Of a stretch of DNA of 64,000 nt, positions 33,633 to 44,719 are shown in pieces. The notes beneath the pieces were generated by a model, which worked only from the letters and a program-made list of their open reading frames with translations, was not told where the DNA came from and searched no databases. The DNA lies in contig CM066292.1 of assembly GCA_033816765.1 (NCBI GenBank), positions 2,604,001 to 2,668,000 on the forward strand, given 5' to 3'. This stretch comes from Nothopassalora personata. Its lineage: Eukaryota; Ascomycota; Dothideomycetes; Mycosphaerellales; Mycosphaerellaceae. The first letter of the stretch is position 1. Every line of letters starts with the position of its first letter. The position numbers were made by a program, and so were the translations under genes.

Positions 33633-34815
33633 ATGCTTACTAGCTGGCTCTCACTGTCCTTGCTAGGACTATGTCTACAGCAAGCTTTGGCTGCACCACT
33701 TGTTATCCACAAGGACGTAGCAGCACGAAGAAGCATAAGCAGACGAAGTCTATCGGGACCCAAGATACAGGGCAAGAACTTTCCAGGTTAGGCACTTCGT
33801 CAGCCCCGAGGGACTTCATAACTCATCATTACAGATCCTACTATCCTGCTAGTCAACAACAAGTGGTATGCATTCGCAACTCGTACCATTGGCAGCGGCA
33901 TCCGCATTCAGATCGCCACCTCTGACGATTTTGAAACTTGGCATTTGGTCTACAACACAGACGGCACGCAAAGAGATGCTCTCCCAAACCTGCCAGGCTG
34001 GGTCGTACAAAGTTCGCCCAACACATGGGCGCCAGACGTTAACATCCTGGTAAGCCAAACAGATTGGGCGTGATAACGAACGCATAACTGATCCATCCAG
34101 GACGATGGCACGTTCGTCTTGTACTACAGCGCAAGCGTGACGTCTGACACCTCGAAGCACTGCGTCGGAGCAGCGACCTCAGATAACATCCTTGGCCCAT
34201 ACACGCCACAAGCGGAACCACTCTTTTGCCCTCTCAGCGAAGGGGGCGCAATCGATCCTGCTGGATTCTACGACAACGGCCAGAGATACGTTGTGTACAA
34301 AGTTGACGGAAACTCTCTGGGACATGGTGGCGCTTGCCAGAACACCGGTAAGTCCCCCCAAGCTTGAACCAGAATTCCTTGACAACAGCTAATAATATAC
34401 AGTCGAACCACTGGTCTCAACCCCACTGATCCTCCAACCTGTATCCGCCGACGGCCTCACAGCTCAGGGCGAAGCCACAACCCTTCTCGACCACCAGGGA
34501 CTTTCCGACGATGGGATCCTTGAAGCTCCTGCACTGGTAAAGTCAGGCTCGACCTACTTCCTCTTCTTCAGCTCTGGATGCTTTACGACGGAGCACTATA
34601 ACGTCGATTACGCCACCGCTAGCTCGATCACGGGGCCATATACTCGTAGTGCGACGCCACTGATTCAAAGTGGCACTGGTGGTTTGAGTGGACCTGGAGG
34701 CGCGGATGTCACAAGAGGTGGTGATAAGATAGTGTTGCATGCCAATAATAATGGAGGCAGGTCGTTGTATACCGCTACGATTAAAATTAGTGGCACGAAG
34801 GTGGCGTTGACGTGA
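33633..34815 (+). CDS. Secreted glycoside hydrolase family 43
   Basis: Four exons (33633-33786, 33835-34049, 34101-34347, 34403-34815) encode 342 residues; introns are 48, 51 and 55 bp. The first 20 residues (MLTSWLSLSLLGLCLQQALA) form a signal peptide. The mature part is a five-bladed beta-propeller of GH43 type, which includes arabinofuranosidases, arabinanases and xylosidases acting on plant hemicellulose or pectin. The catalytic trio is visible: general base Asp about D52 in DPTILL, the pKa-modulating Asp about D119 in WAPDVNIL, and the acid Glu about E246 in GILEAPAL. All splice junctions keep these motifs in phase. Exact substrate specificity cannot be read from the sequence. The gene is tail-to-tail with the ThDP enzyme, 100 bp apart. 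Confidence 0.88.
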
Positions 34816-34915
34816 TTGACGAGATACTAGATAATGAGACCATGACTCTTTGGGACGATGCGTAAGGACGAGCGATTTTTGACTGCAGCCATTCCACAAT
34901 AACCTGCTGGCAGAA

Positions 34916-36784
34916 TCAAGTTATGACAACTTCTAGCAGCGCGCCACGCCTCTCTTCGAAGACGACGCGGCAAGCTTCGCGGATTGCAGGTTCTAGCTCT
35001 GTTGACTTGCCAACCCTCTTGCCCCAGAGACTGTGGCTCGAGGCAGCAACGGCAACGGCAACGTAGTCAGGATGTTCCTCCCTCAAAGCTATGTCGAGAT
35101 CCGCGTCGCTCATCTTCGCCGCAACGCCATCCGGGTGTACATCGTCAATGCAAGACCTAGTCGCGTTCCAGCCTCCATTATTGAGAACAATAGTCAAGAA
35201 CGGAGTGCCAAGACGGTGCTGTGCCCAGTACGTCGACACAGGAGAGCCGAACATGAAAGCGCCGTCCCCCGTCACGCAACAAACAATGCTGCTCGATGCT
35301 CCAGCCTCATCTGTCGTGCGTTGCGCGACACGCGGTCTGTTGCTGACGTCGTACTTGTCAAGAGCAAGTTTAACACCGATTGCAGCGCCGCCGGCCCAGC
35401 CTAAGCCACTGCCTCCTTTGCTGAGGCTGGTGCCAGGTCTGTCGAGGCGAAGTTGCTCCATCAGCGAAATGGTATTTGTGACAGCGTCATGAACGTACGT
35501 AGCGTCCTCAGGCAGTACGCGACTCAGAGAGGCAGCAAGATGATCGATCGATATGTTGCCGTCTGCACGTGGTGTCGCTCGTAGATTGAGGGCCCGAATA
35601 CCTTCGGCGTGCTGCTTAATCAGTTCCTGCCTCCTACCCTCAAGCCCAACAGCCCGTTCTGACCAGGACTTATGGCCCCGGATATGAGCGTAAAGCTGCT
35701 GCAAAGCAATCTCACACTCCGCCTGAAACGTAGCCTCCGCGGAAATATCGAAAAGCTGCATCTTCTCCTTCCTCGGATCGATGTCAATATGAATTATGTG
35801 GGCCGTTGCGGAAGGCTGGATCTTTACTGGTATCCACGGCACATCGCAGTCCAGTACCAGTATTACGTCAGCGTCACGAATAGCAGCTGCTGCGCCAGCG
35901 GTTCTGCAAGTCCAAGCCGGATGTCGTGCTGGAAAGGACATTTCCCGAAGCTCAGAGTCAATCACTTGGAGACCTCCGACAAGATCGGCGAGGCGGACCA
36001 GATGGCGTACTGCAGCGTGATTGCGCCCGAGGTATCCTGTGATGACGAGTGGCTTCTTGGCGGAGAGAAGGGCTGCACCAATCTGGTCGACTGCGTCTTC
36101 TGGGAGGCCTGCACGTTGACATGTCGCTATACCGGGAGGGATTCCCTCTGCCCTGAGTAGGTTGTCCTGGACTCTTATCGCGAGCGTCTCCCTCGCCGCA
36201 GTCAAATACACCGGACCAGGCGTCCCAGTCGAGGCCATAAACAGCGTCCGCTTCATCATGACCCTGACATGCTCCGTCGCCTTGATCTCATTCGAGTAGC
36301 GGGCATAAGGCGCGACAATCGAAGCCTGGCTCGACACATCTTGGTACCACTGTACATGCTCCGACCTCGACCCTGGCAGTTCTCCATTCAGGGTATAAGG
36401 CGCGAGGCCCGCGAAAACAAGCATCGGCGCACGTCCGCTCGAGGCATTGTGCAGGCCTTGACCGAGGGCTGCTGTCCCGACATCGACGTGTACTATGACA
36501 CATTGCGGCTTGCCGGTCAATCTGGCGTAGCCGTCCGCGGCGGATATGGCGACGAACTGGCGCTGTCAGTAGCAGCGTCGTTGAGGAAGGATGTTTGCAC
36601 TTACCTCATGTTGGAAGTGGAGCATTTTCGGCCATGTCTTAGCATCCTTCTGTCGCCGTTGATATGCTTCGATGATGCTGGCGTGATCGGAACCGAGAAC
36701 TGTGAACAGATAGTCCACGCCTGCTTCTGCAAGGACTTGCAGGAAGAGGTCTGCGACTGTGTAGGCGTGCTGATCGTCTGCCAT
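34916..36784 (-). CDS. ThDP-dependent decarboxylase / acetolactate-synthase-like enzyme
   Basis: Two exons, 36605-36784 and 34916-36556, encode 606 residues. Of two close acceptor sites I chose the one giving HE-FVAISAADGYARL, as in the family. The N-terminal PYR domain carries the catalytic glutamate (about E60, in LHFQHE). The central domain follows, and the C-terminal PP domain has the ThDP/Mg motif GDGAFMFGSPVSTYW ending in IVLNNGGW. The family includes benzoylformate decarboxylase, acetolactate synthase, oxalyl-CoA and 2-hydroxyacyl-CoA lyases; fungal members are usually labelled acetolactate-synthase-like. There is no mitochondrial presequence, unlike the biosynthetic Ilv2, so a catabolic role is more likely. 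The substrate is not determined by the sequence. Confidence 0.87.
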
Positions 36785-37687
36785 GGCTATGAGTCGATAG
36801 ACGCTACCGTTCTGCGACTCGTGTTTCGTTGACGGGTATTCGAATGTTCGCCATCAAGTTTGCGTGTTTTGTCAATGTAGCAAACGTGCAGTCATGCCCC
36901 CAGTCCCACCTGTCACTCTTGTTCTTTGCGCATCCTCGACCCCGTGCGAACAGTCAATGCCGTGTCCAACCGTCGTGTTGTCGTTCAGTGGCGGCTGCAA
37001 CCGGTCTAGGTGTTACACAGTTTAATTTTGCAGCTATGAACATTGTCTCTGCGCTCGAGGACGCGTGCAATTACCGTCGTCCTATGTGTCAAGCCATCTT
37101 TGATGAATTGGATAGTTGCATGCCTCGACTATGATCCCATCACCACGCGTTATTTCATCTAGATAGTCGATGTCCATACTTTCCGGATGTAGTGGCAAAC
37201 GTCTCCCAGCCCCGGTCACAAGTGGTTGCGACAATTGTGTGAATAAATAGTGCAGAGCCAGTTGATGCTCTCATACCACTAACCCCAAATCAGTTATTGC
37301 AGGAACCCGTACAGTACGTCTCGTCTAAGCGGCACAAGCGCAGTGAGTTCATCAATGATGCTGAAGCTGTGAAGATCCAATCCCAAAGCTGTGTGTTCAA
37401 CAGATTGTCGACGTCACAACTGTTGGTGGTTGGCTCAAACGCCACCACCACCACGCACAGGTTACACGAGCCATACATCGGTATACAACGAATGAGAGCC
37501 GTCGCGTACCTTAATTCTAAGCAATTGGACTAAGTCGTCCTCTACGCCACGTACGCGCTCAAGAGGAGTCGGTAAGGATGACAAAGTATGCTTGTTATGC
37601 TTGATTCCAGTCGCATGCTCTTGTGCGCAATCGTCCATTTCGCACTTCCATTGCGGACCTTCGATCCTTCGCAGAGGCGTGAACAGA
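36785..37687. promoter_or_regulatory. Divergent upstream region, ThDP enzyme / amino-acid transporter
   Basis: 903 bp between two divergent starts. An AT-rich AATAAATAG lies near 37241-37249. Frames here are short and patternless. It should contain both promoters, so the two genes may share regulation, but no specific binding site was identified. Confidence 0.4.
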
Positions 37688-39206
37688 ATGTCGCACGATG
37701 CGACCGAATCGGCTCATGGCGAGAAGGGATCCATGGACAGGGAGAACAGCATAGCCAAAGACCCAGAGAAAGTGAATGGTGGCGACCCACTTCCACAATA
37801 CAATGGGCATCGAAGAAGCAGCAAGTACGATTCTGGTGACCCATTTGGCGACGAGTCCGACTCAGCGGTCAAATACCGCACGCTGTCGTGGTGGCAGGCA
37901 TCGATAGTTATGATCGCAGAGACCATCTCTTTAGGCATCCTATCATTGCCATCGGTGCTAGCAGGAATCGGGCTGGTTCCTGGGATCATCTTGATTGTCG
38001 GGCTCGGTGCCATTGCTACATATACTGGCTACACGATGTACCAGTTCAAGAAGGTGTACCCGCATGTTCACAACATGGCGGATGTTGGCGAGATCTGGTT
38101 CGGTGCAGTTGGGAGGGAGATTTTTGGTGCTGCTCAGGTTATCTTCCTGATCTTCGGGATGGGTAGCCATGTCCTGACGTTTTCGATCGCTTTCAACGCC
38201 ATTACCGGACATGCGACCTGTACGATCGTTTGGACGGCGATTGGCACGATCGTGCTGGCTTTGCTCACGCTCCCAAGGACATTGAAGAATGTTTCATACC
38301 TGTCCATCGCCTGTACGTCAGCGGATCCCTTTAGACTTGTACTTACTGACGAATGCAGCTTTCATCTCCATCCTCGCGGCGGTCATGATTACAATGATCG
38401 GCGTGGGAATTGAACGGCCAGACCCAATCGTACAGACGACTGTCGTCGTGCCGTTCGCCTCTGCGTTTCAGAGTGTCACGAACATTATCTTCGCATACAC
38501 GGGACATGTGGCATTCTTCACTTTCATGTCGGAGCTGAAAGATCCGAAGGACTTTCCCAAGGCACTGTTCTTCTTGCAAGCTTGGGATATTAGCATGTAC
38601 GTCGTCGTGGCGATTGTGGTGTATCGGTACGCAGGACCGGATGTTCAGAGCCCAGCACTTGGAAGCGCTTCGCCAATCGTGAAGAAGGTTGCGTATGGCA
38701 TTGCTTTGCCTACTGTGAGTAACCGCCAAACATCCCTGTGGTACTACGCTGATGTCCCTCAGATTGTCATCGCTGGAGTGATATATGCTCACGTCGCCGC
38801 CAAATACATCTATCTCCGCATCTTTCGAGGAACCAAGCACATGGGCAAGACGACCTTCCTCGCCGTCGGGACGTGGATTGGCATCATTGTGGTGCTGTGG
38901 ATCATCGCGTTCATCGTTGCCGAAAGTATTCCAAACTTCAACGATCTGCTATCGCTCATCTCCTCGCTCTTTGCCTCTTGGTTCACGTATGGATTGGCCG
39001 GACTCTACTGGCTGTACATCAATCGTGGAGGATGGTTCTTGAATTGGCAGAAGAGCAGTCTGACATGTGTCAACTTCGCCATCTTCCTGCTCGGAGTGAC
39101 GATATGCGGCGTTGGGTTGTATGCCAGCGGCAAAGCCATCCATGATAGCCAGGGCAGTGGGCATAGTTGGAGTTGTGCTGATAGTTCGATGGGAGGAGAC
39201 AGCTGA
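37688..39206 (+). CDS. Amino-acid transporter, AAAP family
   Basis: Three exons (37688-38312, 38359-38714, 38763-39206) encode 474 residues. The protein has a hydrophilic N-terminal tail of about 65 residues, then about eleven membrane segments. The AAAP signature is in SWWQASIVMIAETISLGILS, followed by LPSVLAGIGLVPGIILIVG. A second landmark is the ITMIGVGIERPD segment and ESIPNFNDLLSLISSLFAS near the C-terminus. It matches the Neurospora Mtr-type neutral/aromatic amino acid permeases, H+-coupled plasma membrane carriers. The introns are 46 and 48 bp; the second has no stop and is a multiple of three, so reading through it would add 16 residues. Its presence as an intron is inferred from GTGAGT and TCAG. 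Confidence 0.9.
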
Positions 39207-39615
39207 GAAGCAACGCGCATGAAACACGTATTAGTAAGCACGGCCTTCAGCATGGGCTTTAGGGTCCAACAAAATGAAGAGGCCAGTGTTGCTACCAGTC
39301 GCGATCTTACACCATGGGCTCTTGAGGAACTGACTGCCAATGTGGTAGATCATCTTGGTCGCGGAGCTGGAAGCAAGAGACACCTCGTAGGTCGAGATGG
39401 GTACGATAGGCCCTTGTGCTTATGATTGATCTACTAATGTCCTGGCAAGTGCTACTTAGAATAGCATTCGTGCTCCAATCATAAGCGCAGGGTGGGACAG
39501 GACTGCAACACCGAACAAAGAACGGCGCTTGTCGTACAAAATGTCATGTGCCTGTATTTGCAAGCCTTTTCCCATGCGCACGTGGCCTTCACAACTAGCA
39601 TTAGTTGTCCCAGGC
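39207..39615. other. Spacer between two convergent genes
   Basis: 409 bp between the transporter stop and the SEN2 stop. Only presumed 3' UTRs; no feature recognised. Confidence 0.35.
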
Positions 39616-40989
39616 TTAGTCTCTCTGTCTGTTCGCCACCCATCTTTTGACCACGAACTCTCTGACTTTGTAGATCTTCAACAAAGCACCGACGTCCTCC
39701 TGCGCGGCGTGGATGGCTGCTGGTGCTGGGATATCCACATAGCACAAGACCAATGTCTTCAGTACTTGACTCTGTACTCGATTGACACAATGCATCCACC
39801 ACCAGTCATTAGTCTGCTTGACTCGTCTCTCTTTGACTCCCGGCTCCGAGTTCCAATATGCGGCTGTGTATGAGGGCACAATGATCACAGCAAACTCTGC
39901 GTGAGAGAACACTGGGCCGCGGAAGTATAGAAGATAGTCAACTGCGAACTTCACGCCTGGCCGGACAACCCAGCCCAGGGATCGGAAGTGGTGGTAGACG
40001 ACGTAGTTGAGCAGGAATTGGTTATCTGGCGGAACCACCGCGGCTGGTGATTGTGGCGGAAAGGTGCTGTGGTTTGAAAAGCGAGCCAGAAGATGCTCAT
40101 TGGTGAATGCTTCGTGTGGTCCAGCTGTGGGATAAGGGTCGCGGATCGAGAGCACCCCGAGGCCGTACGAGAGAAAGTATGCTTCCTCTAGAGTGAGCTG
40201 CAGGTGTTCTTGATCTTCGATATTGTCAAGATCTTGATCCAGGTCATCGTTCGTCCCGATTGGCTCAGCTCGATCCAAGTCCTTCATATTTGCCTCAGTC
40301 TGGGCAGAGTTGTACTCCTCGAGCATCCTCTTCGCAATTGCGGCATCAGTCTCCAGATTCTCAAGCACAGAAGGATCCAGCTTTCCCTCTTCGACCAACT
40401 TCTGCTTCTCAATGCGTTCAGCCTCTATTCTCGCACGCTCGAGCTTGAACATTCTACGTTCAGCTCTGCGCTTGTTAGTGGCCTCTTCCGCAGTTCCGCC
40501 TCCCAGTCGACTCGCCTTCAGCTGTGCTTTCTCCCGGTCTAGCCAGCTCGGCTCACTTCTGCTGAGCGTTCCCTTGCCGAAGAAGCCCATTTCCCATAAC
40601 GCTCGGGCATGTTTAGGATCGGTGACATGGACAGACCTGCTCTCAGGCGAGAAGTAGCCAATGTATAGCTCTGCCGGGTGTGATGACGGTGGCAAGACCA
40701 GCTGATATAAGTATGTGTATGCCAGTCGTAGCAGTGAGATTGGATTGGTGGGGTGGAAAGCTGGTAATGGGTATGCTTCGAGAGGCAAAGGCTTCTTGTG
40801 AATCAAGTTATAGTTTGGTCTGCGTTTTCGTGGTTTCTGAGGTGAAGGTGTGGTCGCTTGTCCGTGCGTGGGGGCGTTGATTGTGCCTTCTCCAGTAACT
40901 TCCGCAGGCTTGCCGTTCGACAAATGTTCGTCAGGGACTGTCACATAGTCCATCCTTCCGGTCGTGACTAAGCAATATAGCCACGACAT
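39616..40989 (-). CDS. SEN2: tRNA-splicing endonuclease catalytic subunit Sen2
   Basis: Single-exon, 457 residues (445 from the second ATG at 40953). Sen2 cleaves the 5' splice site of intron-containing tRNA precursors as part of the Sen2-Sen34-Sen15-Sen54 complex. The C-terminal endonuclease fold is clear: the strand-helix block LLNYVVYHHFRSLGWVVRPG, then KFAVDYLLYFRGPVFSHAEF with catalytic Tyr and His, and the Lys in VQSQVLKTLVLCYVDIP. The N-terminal half contains RPNYNLIHKKPLPLEAYPLP, a conserved Sen2 element, and a long charged linker rich in Arg/Glu/Lys at about residues 150-230. The gene is divergent from the scramblase gene, 450 bp away. Confidence 0.92.
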   Translation of the reverse strand: MSWLYCLVTTGRMDYVTVPDEHLSNGKPAEVTGEGTINAPTHGQATTPSPQKPRKRRPNYNLIHKKPLPLEAYPLPAFHPTNPISLLRLAYTYLYQLVLPPSSHPAELYIGYFSPESRSVHVTDPKHARALWEMGFFGKGTLSRSEPSWLDREKAQLKASRLGGGTAEEATNKRRAERRMFKLERARIEAERIEKQKLVEEGKLDPSVLENLETDAAIAKRMLEEYNSAQTEANMKDLDRAEPIGTNDDLDQDLDNIEDQEHLQLTLEEAYFLSYGLGVLSIRDPYPTAGPHEAFTNEHLLARFSNHSTFPPQSPAAVVPPDNQFLLNYVVYHHFRSLGWVVRPGVKFAVDYLLYFRGPVFSHAEFAVIIVPSYTAAYWNSEPGVKERRVKQTNDWWWMHCVNRVQSQVLKTLVLCYVDIPAPAAIHAAQEDVGALLKIYKVREFVVKRWVANRQRD

Positions 40990-41439
40990 TGTGATGTCTG
41001 ATGACGGAGCAGCTATCTCAGCTGTCTCTTAAGCAAAATATTGGTCCAGGCACTATCATAATGGAAAGATGCTCGTGTCGTGAGCAGAAGTAATAATTGT
41101 TTGGTACGTCGTTTTCTGAATTGCTCATCGAGATGGAACTGGACGAATTTTCAAGGCGGGATATCTTTCTACAGGAAGTTGCTCGAGAGCTGGAGAGGTC
41201 CAGGATACAATCCTTGGTGTGTGCTTGAAGTGAGCCGATCGCCTTGATCCTCTTGGCCTTCCGTAAGATGCACATGCATGAGTCCTATGTTCGGTTAGCA
41301 ACGATAGTTCGTTCTTGGTCAGAGAGAAACGGAGCTCGGTCCGGTCATCCGACGATCCCTGCATGTGAAGCATCTGTCTCAAGATAACGTTTTGATGATC
41401 CACTTTCACGCCGAAATATCAACTGGTCCATCATTCAAG
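40990..41439. promoter_or_regulatory. Divergent promoter, SEN2 / scramblase
   Basis: 450 bp between the SEN2 ATG (40989) and the preferred scramblase ATG (41440). In-frame sequence is open upstream of 41440 back to 41365, but this upstream part does not look like a mitochondrial presequence. No TATA box was recognised. Confidence 0.45.
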
Positions 41440-43221
41440 ATGGCTACAGCACGGTGGTCGCTCCGCTTACCGAGAGCAGTATCGACCTCCAGGCAAGCTG
41501 GGCTGCTACAAGCTGGAGTACGTGGAAGACTACCCAGAGAAGTAGCACCATTATCCCAACGAAGATGGCTGCGGAAGCCACCACCACGAGGTCGTCCTCG
41601 GGCATCGCGGCCAGGGCAGCCGAAGAAAGATGCGGCAGAGCATAATGGAAATGAAAGGGCCATGCAAGAAGGTGAAGGTGAAGCACAACAGCAGCAGGAA
41701 CAGCAGCAACAGCCTGGACGCAATGCACAGCTCGCCACAGTCCTCGCCGAGTCCGATAGCTCAGATCTGGTCACCGACGTACACATCCCAGACGATCCAA
41801 ATGGCGTCCTTCCTCGCCATCATCCAGCACTATCGATCCTCGGCAATAGCAGTCTTGTCATCCAGCGACAGATCGAGATGTGGAATGTTATCGCTGGCTT
41901 CGAGCAAGCCAACAGATACGTCATCATGGATGGTCAGGGCCAGACCTTAGGATACATCGCTGAGAAAGATCACGGTCTCGGTAGTGCTTTTGCAAGGCAG
42001 ATGTTCAAGACACACAGAAGCTTTACCACACACATCTTCGATCGGCAGGAAAGAGAAGTGCTGCGCATACACAGGCCGTTTGCATACATCAACAGTCGTA
42101 TCAGGGTGTACGATCCCGTGCCGGAGGGCGGTTATACCGACACTGAGACATCGACAGCACTCCAGGGTACTTCAGCCAGTTCTGCAGTAGACCAGAGAGC
42201 ACTATCACAGGTTTCACCACTGACGCTAGAGGAGATGCGTATCATCGGTGAGGCGAAACAGGTATGGGCACCTCTGCGGCGGAAGTATGATCTGTTCACC
42301 TTCCGGCCACTTGAAGACCCTAAAGATGACAATTTACGACTTGCGTCTGGAGAGAAGCCTATTTCCGACACAATGGCTTTGACCGAGTCGAAAGCGCCCG
42401 ATCGAGCTATCGAAGCTGGTATGGTCCAGTTCGCCAACGTCAATGAGCCTTTTCTCTCCTGGGACTTCACGCTCAAGTCTGAAGATCAAAGCACGATCGG
42501 CAGTGTCAACCGCAACTTCGTCGGCTTTGCAAGGGAGCTCTTCACTGATACGGGCGTGTATGCTCTAAGGATGGACAGCGCTGCGCAGACTTCCGCTCTG
42601 CAAGATGCTACCGGTCGAGAGGTTGCAAGATACGAAAGAGAAGCAGCGGCCATGACCCTTGATCAGAGGGCGGTCATGCTGGCCACGGCTATCAGCATCG
42701 ATTTTGACTACTTCTCACGACACTCGTCCGTGGGTGGCGGAGGAGGTTTTATGCCGATCTTTTGGCCTATGGGGGGAGGCGCAGCAGAAGGAGGTGCGGC
42801 AGGTGCCGGAGCTGGCGCAGCAGGAGGAGCTGCTGAAGGAGCTGGTGCTATGGAAGGAGCTGCAGGTACTGCTGGCCGTGGCCTTGGTGGTGCGGCCGGG
42901 GTGGGAAGTGAAGGAGCAATCGCTGGCGCTGGAACTATGGCTGGCTACGAAGCGATGCAGCGCGGCGCAGGACAAAGGGGTGGTGGCGACGATGCAAGTC
43001 CAACGAATAACGAGCCTTTCGGTGCGGGTCAATCGCCGGAACAGTCGGAGAACAGGTCTGGCGCGGACGATGTTTGGGGTGAGGATGACGATCCTTGGGG
43101 TAGTGGAGGCTCTGGCGGACCTCCTAGTGATGGACCGCCTCCCGGCACGAGTGGCGAGGGAAGTGACGGTGGAGGAGGTGGTGGCTGGGCGGATGTGATA
43201 AGCGGTTTCTTCGGCGACTGA
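41440..43221 (+). CDS. AIM25: Phospholipid scramblase-like protein (Aim25 type)
   Basis: The ATG at 41440 gives 593 residues; an ATG at 41365 would add 25. The N-terminus (MATARWSLRLPRAVSTSRQA) is basic, Ser/Arg-rich and without acidic residues for about 40 positions, a mitochondrial targeting pattern. A Gln-rich stretch follows near residues 84-96. The scramblase domain runs from about 115 to 460, for example RQIEMWNVIAGFEQANRYVI, RPFAYINSRIRVYDPVPEGG, and a later WDFTLKSEDQSTIGSVNRNF. The C-terminal 120 residues are Gly/Ala/Glu-rich low complexity (GGGAAEGGAAGAGAGAAGGA). Human PLSCR-type proteins bind Ca2+ and move phospholipids; fungal Aim25 is a mitochondrial or membrane-associated member of less certain role. 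The tail is the unusual part. Confidence 0.88.
   Translation: MATARWSLRLPRAVSTSRQAGLLQAGVRGRLPREVAPLSQRRWLRKPPPRGRPRASRPGQPKKDAAEHNGNERAMQEGEGEAQQQQEQQQQPGRNAQLATVLAESDSSDLVTDVHIPDDPNGVLPRHHPALSILGNSSLVIQRQIEMWNVIAGFEQANRYVIMDGQGQTLGYIAEKDHGLGSAFARQMFKTHRSFTTHIFDRQEREVLRIHRPFAYINSRIRVYDPVPEGGYTDTETSTALQGTSASSAVDQRALSQVSPLTLEEMRIIGEAKQVWAPLRRKYDLFTFRPLEDPKDDNLRLASGEKPISDTMALTESKAPDRAIEAGMVQFANVNEPFLSWDFTLKSEDQSTIGSVNRNFVGFARELFTDTGVYALRMDSAAQTSALQDATGREVARYEREAAAMTLDQRAVMLATAISIDFDYFSRHSSVGGGGGFMPIFWPMGGGAAEGGAAGAGAGAAGGAAEGAGAMEGAAGTAGRGLGGAAGVGSEGAIAGAGTMAGYEAMQRGAGQRGGGDDASPTNNEPFGAGQSPEQSENRSGADDVWGEDDDPWGSGGSGGPPSDGPPPGTSGEGSDGGGGGGWADVISGFFGD
42770..42960 (+). repeat. GCA/GGA-rich coding low-complexity tract
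   Basis: Imperfect repetition of GGAGCTG/GCAGGA-type units encodes the Gly/Ala/Glu-rich tail of the scramblase protein. It is an internal coding repeat that could expand or contract between strains. Confidence 0.7.
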
Positions 43222-43558
43222 ATGACTTGACGAAACTCCACTCTGGGTTTATGCCTAGCGTTGGCGGCGATTTGAGCGAAAGTGTAAAGATATAGACTGA
43301 TGGCACGGGTGACGGGGTGTAAGATACGACCGCGACTGGGAAGCATATAGTAGCGGAAGTCTCCACTAAAAATGCAGGACATGGGATGGCTCAGGCTGGA
43401 CCAAATGCAACGACAGCCAACAAAAGTCAACTCCAGGCGACATTCGACGACCGAAATTTCTACCTGCGAGTGATTCGGCTCCATGCACGTACTTTGATTG
43501 AGGTGAAGGTGCGGCCATTCCCTCTTCCAGCTCTCGAGCCACTCTAACCACGTGCACA
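43222..43558. other. Spacer between convergent genes
   Basis: 337 bp between the scramblase stop and the stop of the following minus-strand gene. No feature recognised. Confidence 0.35.
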
Positions 43559-44138
43559 TCACCTCTCATCCCAATCTTCAGTAGTAAATACCTCCCCCGT
43601 CCCCACAACTCTCGCCTTACACATACACTTCCCCCTGAAAACCTTCAACACCACGTCTTCCAGTTTGATCAGATTCTCCTCGTCATTCTCACCGACATCT
43701 ACATGCACTGCCTTCCCAGCAGTCCATTGGTTTCCCATGATCTGGTGGGTTGTGAAACCGTCTTCGTTGGCGATGGAGGGGATGAAAGGGAATTCCATGC
43801 CTGTCGAGATCAGCAGAGTGTGCGGAAGAGGAGGGAGGTGGTGGGAGACCTTCGGCGATGGGTTTACCGTTCGCTCTGATGATGGTCAAGGTGCAGTCGT
43901 AGCGAAGAGGGCGTTCATCACAAGTGCCCAGGAGGGTGAAGTAGAAGGCTAATTTGAGGAAGTTGTTGGATTTGGTGGAGGATTTGTGGAGGGTGAGGTT
44001 GATGGCCCATTCTTTGGGTGGTGTGACGTTGGTTGGGACCAGCATCGAATTGTGACTCTGCCTCCTGGTGTGGCTTTGCAAGACTGTTGGCTTCAGAGTC
44101 GAGGTTGTACCACCACCTCTTGTCCAGCTAAACACCAA
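43559..44138 (-). CDS. Uncharacterised two-exon protein, 176 aa
   Basis: Exons 43850-44138 and 43559-43800 join in phase across a 49-bp intron (donor GTCTCC, acceptor GACAG). The product has a Ser/Thr/Arg-rich N-terminus of about 40 residues; alternative starts within it are possible. A compact folded-looking domain follows: EWAINLTLHKSST, NFLKLAFYFTLLGT, LRYDCTLTIIRANGKPIAEG, then MEFPFIPSIANEDGFTTHQI, NQWTAGKAVHVDVGENDEEN and LIKLEDVVLKVFRGK. The alternation of beta-strand-like segments suggests a beta-rich domain. I do not recognise the family. No neighbour hints at its job. That the two halves are each folded-looking and meet in phase supports a real gene. Confidence 0.6.
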
Positions 44139-44719
44139 GAACGATGGGGGTTTAGAACAGGGTCCAGATTACGCCTCAGCCGGCGTGCCAAAGTAAGCAG
44201 CTTTCCCGTATGATCGCTTGGTAGTTGGAGATCAAAGCTGATTAGTGTCCTCGCCAGTTTTGAACAAGAAAGCATAGCAATCTCTAAGCAACGATACGCG
44301 ATCGATGCATGATGCCTCAGGCATGAAAACTCCGAAGGCTAAATTTGAGGCTGAGCTTGGCGGCAAATCCCATAACTCTCATTCGCCAATGGCACCTACC
44401 GACTAACGGCCGTACGCAGGCCGTAGGATCCACACCAGAATCAGGGCAATCCACCTCTTTTACCTAAAATCTACAACATCCTCAACATAGAATAATACAG
44501 TACAGTACTGAATAAGCGCTTTGCGAAACGTCATGACAGCGAGCAGTAGATTGGCCTCCAATCGCAGCATACTAACGGATGGTTGCAGAAAACCGTATCC
44601 ACTTTGTACTAAGGGCTAAGAGGGTTTCAGCACACCGTCCAATGGAGACGTTTCGGGTTTCGTGCTACATGAGCGCAGCGACATCTCCAAGATGCTTCCG
44701 GCACCCCCACCCCCCTAGG
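44139..44719. other. Spacer between two minus-strand genes
   Basis: 581 bp, AT-richer than the surroundings, with TAATACAGTACAGTACTG-type sequence near 44491-44508. It should hold the promoter of the 43559-44138 gene and the 3' UTR of the next gene. No repeat or RNA gene recognised. Confidence 0.35.
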